Below are positions 18,893 to 22,183 of a stretch of 22,183 bases of DNA, piece by piece (position 1 is the first letter of the stretch; every line of letters begins with the position of its first letter). Origin of the DNA: an uncultured Actinomycetes bacterium (GTDB lineage: Bacteria; Actinomycetota; Thermoleophilia; Solirubrobacterales; 70-9); contig CALCIA010000128.1 in assembly GCA_937907435.1 (NCBI GenBank), positions 1 to 22,183 on the forward strand. The letters run 5' to 3'. The translations under genes were made by a program, and so were the position numbers. A model generated the notes under the pieces. That model saw only the letters and a program-made list of their open reading frames with translations, had not been told where the DNA came from and ran no database searches.

Positions 18893-20655
18893 TGTTCAAG
18901 GAAACGGGGCTGCTGCTCGCCGGGTTCGTCGCCCACGGCCTCCTCATCGGCCTGCCCGCCGTCGCCGCGGTGCTGCTGGCGATGCGGCGGGGGCTGAAGT
19001 CGGTACCGCTCCTGATCGGCGTCGGGCTGGTCGCCTCCGGCGTCCTCTCCTACATCGCCTTCTGGGCCTACTTCGCGACCAAGGACGTCGGCACCACCTA
19101 CTCGTTCCTGCTCGCCGGCGGCTCGGTGCTGGCGATCGTCTATTGCTGGAAGGAAGGCGGGCTCGACGGCGAGATCCTGCGGCAGCTGCGCACGCCGCTC
19201 CTGCTCTGGATCCTCGGCAGCGCTTTCGTCGTCTTCTTCGGCTTCCTCCACGGCGGCTACCACAACCCGATCCCGATGTCGGCGCTGCGCTTCTCCGGTC
19301 AGCTGCCCTCCGACAACGACATCCCCCGCTACTTCACCGAATGGTTCGCGACCCACGGCCACCAGCACCCGCCCGAATACCCGGCCGAATGGCTGTTCAG
19401 CGACCGGCCGCCGCTGCAGGTCGGTTACACGCTCGCCCAGCGCGGCTTCATGAACACCGCGCAGGGGCTTCACTACCAGCTCCTCTGCGTGATCGAGCAG
19501 TGCCTGTGGATCCCGGGGATGTGGGCGGTGCTGGTCGCGGTGAAGCTGCGGCCGCTGACCCGGGCGATCGCGATGCTGGTCGCGATGATCTCCGACATCG
19601 CGATCGTGCACGGCTTCTTCGTCTGGCCGAAGCTGATCGCCGCCGCCTTCCTGCTGGCGGCGCTGGCGGTGATCCTCTCGCCCGAGTGGCGCCAGGACCG
19701 GCGCGACTGGCGCATCGGCGTGCTGATCGGGGCGCTGCTCGGGCTCTCGATGCTCTCGCACGGCTCGAGCGTCTTCGGCGTCATCCCGCTCGCCATCTTC
19801 GCCCTCTTCCGCGGCATCCCCAGCTGGCGCTGGCTGGCCGTCGCGGGCGCCGCGCTGCTCGTCCTCTACCTGCCGTGGAGCTACTACCAGAAACACGGCG
19901 ACCCGCCCGGCAACCGCCTGCTCAAGTGGCAGCTCGGCGGGGTCACCGAAGTCACCCCGGAAGGCACGGTCGAAGCGATCGAGAACGGCTACTCCGAACA
20001 GGGGCTGGACGGGGTGATCACCTTGAAGGAGGAAAACTTCGAGGAAATGGCCGGGTGGCCCCGGACCAAAAACGAATTCAACGAAGGCAAGGCGTGGCTC
20101 GAAGCGGGCTATCCGGGGATCGCGATGGCGAAGGTCCGCTGGGACCGCTTCTTCAGCCTCTTCCCGTTCCTCGGCATCCTCCTGATCGGCCCGATCGCGA
20201 TGCTGATCGCCTGGCTGGCGAAGAAGAAGCGTGACCCCGACGAGTGGCGCTTCGCGCTGCTCTGCTTCGCCTTCTTCGCGATCGCCTGCATCAGCTGGGG
20301 GCTGCTCCTGTTCGGGACCCCCGACGCGCGCACGACGATCCACGTCGGCAGCCTCGCCGTGCCCCTGCTCGGCGCGGTCGGCTGCATCGTCGGGCTGCGC
20401 TCGATCTACCCGCGCTTCGCGGTCGGCCTCGGCATCGTCAACGTGCTCTTCGTGCTCTTCCTCTACGCGCCGTCGTTCGAACCGCCGGAAGCCGGCACCA
20501 GCTACTCGGTGCTGAACGGGCTGATCACCGCGCTCGCCGTGCTCGGCATCGCCTGGGTCCTCTTCCGGCCCTTGATCGGCGGTTCGCAGCGGCCCGCGGC
20601 GTTGCCGCCACGGCGCAAGCGCGGGTCAGCCGTGCCGGCGCTGAAGCGCGGATGA
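18892..20655 (+). CDS. Polytopic membrane protein of glycan operon, unknown family
   Basis: A 587-residue integral membrane protein that I do not recognise. About 12-13 hydrophobic segments are visible: three before residue 85, one near 105, then a long extracytoplasmic loop (about 115-190), and the rest after 200. The loop contains DNDIPRYFTEWFATHGHQHPPEYPAEWLFSDRPPLQ. An Asp-rich first big loop followed by a DRPPLQ-type motif recalls GT-C glycosyltransferases. A second hydrophilic section (about 335-400, WQLGGVTEVTPEG to FNEGKAWLEAG) is acidic and GAA-rich. Short basic stretches (KKKRDP near 445, PPRRKRG at the C-terminus) suggest cytoplasmic loops. Position in the operon suggests a lipid-linked sugar transferase or glycan assembly factor. 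ATG 18892 has AAGGAG 8 bp upstream and overlaps the previous TGA by one base. Confidence 0.65.
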   Translation: MFKETGLLLAGFVAHGLLIGLPAVAAVLLAMRRGLKSVPLLIGVGLVASGVLSYIAFWAYFATKDVGTTYSFLLAGGSVLAIVYCWKEGGLDGEILRQLRTPLLLWILGSAFVVFFGFLHGGYHNPIPMSALRFSGQLPSDNDIPRYFTEWFATHGHQHPPEYPAEWLFSDRPPLQVGYTLAQRGFMNTAQGLHYQLLCVIEQCLWIPGMWAVLVAVKLRPLTRAIAMLVAMISDIAIVHGFFVWPKLIAAAFLLAALAVILSPEWRQDRRDWRIGVLIGALLGLSMLSHGSSVFGVIPLAIFALFRGIPSWRWLAVAGAALLVLYLPWSYYQKHGDPPGNRLLKWQLGGVTEVTPEGTVEAIENGYSEQGLDGVITLKEENFEEMAGWPRTKNEFNEGKAWLEAGYPGIAMAKVRWDRFFSLFPFLGILLIGPIAMLIAWLAKKKRDPDEWRFALLCFAFFAIACISWGLLLFGTPDARTTIHVGSLAVPLLGAVGCIVGLRSIYPRFAVGLGIVNVLFVLFLYAPSFEPPEAGTSYSVLNGLITALAVLGIAWVLFRPLIGGSQRPAALPPRRKRGSAVPALKRG

Positions 20656-22061
20656 GCGCGGCCGGACAGAGCGGCACGATCGGCAGGCTGCGGCGCAAGG
20701 TCGACGAGGGACTCTTCCCGCCGGCCGGGGACGGCGGCCCGCGCTTCTCGTTCGGCGAAGGCGCGGTCGTCGTCGGCCTCTTCCTGTTGATCGCGACGGC
20801 GCTCTCGGTGCTGCGCCTCGGCACCGACGGGTACCGCACGATTTGGGCCGAGGACGCCACCGTCTTCATGGAGTCGGCGTTCACCCACGGCTTCTGGCAC
20901 TCGATCTTCGAACCGTACGCGGGCTACCTGAACGTGGTGCCGCGGCTGATCGGCGGCTTCGGCACGGTCATCCCGCTGCAGGACGCCGCCGTGGCGATCG
21001 CCGTCCTCTCGGCCTTCTGCGCGGCGCTCAGCGGCTTGGCGGTCTGGTACGGGAGCGCCGGCCACATGCGCGATCCCTGGCTGCGCGGCGGCCTCGCGAT
21101 CGCCACCGCGCTCGCCGCCACCGCCGGGCAGGAGACGCTCGACTCGGCCGCCTACGTCCCCTGGTTCCTGCTGGTGGGGGCGTTCTGGCTGCTCTTCCTG
21201 CGACCGAAGACGTGGTGGGGGGCGGCGCTGGCGTGCGCCTTCATGGTGCTCACCGGGCTCAGCACGCCGGGCGTCTGGTTCTTCCTGCCGGTCGCGGCCC
21301 TGCGCATCTTCTCGATCTCGCCACGACGCGAGCCGCGCACCGCCCTCGTCGCCGCCGGCTGGGCGGCGGGCGGTCTGGCTCAGATCCCGGTCATCCTCGG
21401 GCAGGACCAGGGGACGACGATGTGGTCCCGGCACATCTGGACGGCGTTGGTCCAGCGAGTGATCGACGGTGGCATCTTCGGCCAGCGGCTCGGCGGCGGC
21501 TTTTGGGACGTCTTCGGTTGGGGGTGGCTGACCTTCCTCTGCGTCGCCCTCGTGGTCGCCCTGGTGCTGGGATTGCGCCGTGCCCCGGTCAGCACGCGCT
21601 GGTTCGTCCCGCTGACCATCGCGATCTCCTTCGGGATGTTCATGTTCTCCGCCTACCAGCGCTCGATCGGGCCGAGCATCTTCTGGTCGCCTGGCACCTC
21701 CGGCGGCACCGCCAGCCGCTATGCGCTGGTCCCCTCGCTGCTCTTCCTCGGCGCCTTCGTCGCCCTCCTTGACGGTGCCTTCCGCGACCGCGTGGGCCGT
21801 GGCCTGCGCTCCAACTGGCCGGCCCTGGCCGGCACCGCGTTGATGCTGATCGCGGTCGCCGTCTCCTTCGACATGACCTCCTCGGCTCGGAGCAAGCCCT
21901 ACTGGAGCGAAGCGCTGCGCTCCTCAGCGAACAAGTGCATCACCAAGCACGAAGAGTTCGCCGGCATCGAAACCGCCCCGGCTCCCTTTGGGCTGGTCGT
22001 CTCCTGCTACCAGGTCGAAGAGTTCGCCTCCCCCTCGGTCCGCGAGCGGGCCGGCGACTAG
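20652..22061 (+). CDS. Polytopic membrane protein, GT-C-like, last gene of glycan operon
   Basis: A 469-residue membrane protein, not assigned to a named family. After a charged N-terminus (RLRRKVDEG) and a first helix at about 38-55, a loop carries YRTIWAEDATVFMESAF with E67-D68. It continues FWHSIFEPYAGYLNVVPRLIGGFG. The acidic pair in the first outer loop and the PYAGYL segment suit a GT-C-type glycosyltransferase. About eight further helices follow to residue about 410, then a soluble tail of about 60 residues with two Cys (NKCITKHEEF, VVSCYQVEEF) that could pair outside the cell. ATG 20652 overlaps the previous TGA by 4 bp (ATGA). It ends the operon; repeat copy C follows 81 bp after the stop. 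The acceptor is unknown. Confidence 0.65.
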   Translation: MSAAGQSGTIGRLRRKVDEGLFPPAGDGGPRFSFGEGAVVVGLFLLIATALSVLRLGTDGYRTIWAEDATVFMESAFTHGFWHSIFEPYAGYLNVVPRLIGGFGTVIPLQDAAVAIAVLSAFCAALSGLAVWYGSAGHMRDPWLRGGLAIATALAATAGQETLDSAAYVPWFLLVGAFWLLFLRPKTWWGAALACAFMVLTGLSTPGVWFFLPVAALRIFSISPRREPRTALVAAGWAAGGLAQIPVILGQDQGTTMWSRHIWTALVQRVIDGGIFGQRLGGGFWDVFGWGWLTFLCVALVVALVLGLRRAPVSTRWFVPLTIAISFGMFMFSAYQRSIGPSIFWSPGTSGGTASRYALVPSLLFLGAFVALLDGAFRDRVGRGLRSNWPALAGTALMLIAVAVSFDMTSSARSKPYWSEALRSSANKCITKHEEFAGIETAPAPFGLVVSCYQVEEFASPSVRERAGD

Positions 22062-22183
22062 ATGAGCTCCATGATCGGGGGCAGTCGGTTCCGGGCGGTG
22101 GGGGTCCGGGGGGCTGGCGGCCGTCCGGGATGGGTCGTGGGTGTCCTGGGCTCCTCATGGGGGTCCTGGCAGGCTGTGACCCC
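22062..22183 (-). repeat. Dispersed 3'-flanking repeat, copy C
   Basis: 22143-22179 is the exact reverse complement of 1-37. Upstream of it, 22098-22142 (GGGTCCGGGGGGCTGGCGGC, CCGTCCGGGATGG, GTGGGT) matches the flank of copy B read in reverse, so the shared unit is about 80-100 bp. It lies 81 bp past the stop of the last operon gene. The window stops 4 bp after the core, with CCCC where copy B has TCCCCC, so the second hairpin arm probably begins here and is cut off. Confidence 0.85.

Noticed and set aside
18736..20343. 535-codon open frame antisense to the polytopic protein gene
   Set aside because: Composition typical of a shadow frame; it spans two sense genes and their junction.
1..22183. 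Composite transposon or genomic island bounded by the inverted 37-bp repeats at both ends
   Set aside because: There is no transposase or integrase inside, the content is housekeeping-like, and a third copy lies inside at the 3' end of a gene. A dispersed 3'-flanking repeat plus assembly breakpoints explains the pattern better.

Overview
This is a gene-dense, very GC-rich window of bacterial chromosome. Frequent GTG starts, strong G/C third-position bias, a fused two-module PafBC-type regulator, secreted delta-60 repeat proteins, a GlxA-type AraC regulator and actinobacterial-style glycosyltransferases all suggest an actinobacterium. A deep lineage such as Thermoleophilia/Solirubrobacterales fits best, but that is inferred from gene style, not from a marker gene. 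I see no tRNA, rRNA, CRISPR array, insertion sequence or phage gene.

Left part (1-6.4 kb): a copy of a dispersed repeat, a small membrane protein (-), a fused WYL-domain regulator and a metallo-beta-lactamase-fold hydrolase (+, translationally coupled). Two tandem paralogous secreted delta-60 repeat proteins (-) follow, converging on the hydrolase. Middle (6.4-11.4 kb): a membrane-anchored penicillin-acylase-family Ntn hydrolase, a DoxX-family membrane protein, and a divergent pair made of a DJ-1/PfpI enzyme (-) and a GlxA-like AraC regulator (+). The pair shares a short control region holding a perfect 9-bp inverted repeat.

Next (11.4-14.5 kb) is a gene-poor stretch with many palindromes. 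It holds a decayed HD-GYP gene (deletion plus an in-frame TAA) and a membrane-anchored clan GH-A-like glycoside hydrolase. Right part (14.5-22.1 kb): a phosphopantetheinyl transferase (-) diverges from a tightly packed five-gene operon. The operon encodes a polyprenol-phosphate-mannose-synthase-like GT2, a polytopic GT-C-like protein, a second GT2 with C-terminal membrane helices, and two further polytopic proteins. The junctions overlap by 4, 1 and 4 nt, with one 7-nt gap. It looks like a lipid-linked surface-glycan pathway in which the first GT2 makes a polyprenyl-phosphate sugar donor and the polytopic proteins use it on the outer face.

The most unusual content is non-coding. A repeat of about 100 bp occurs three times, always 66-105 bp beyond a stop codon and always in the same orientation relative to that gene. 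Its core lies at both window ends, and one internal copy shows a perfect 21-bp-arm hairpin. A second family is a 37-nt palindromic element present three times downstream of + strand genes. A third is a set of five 18-bp motifs at about 30-bp spacing. Several further long hairpins and two G-quadruplex-type tracts occur in the same gaps.
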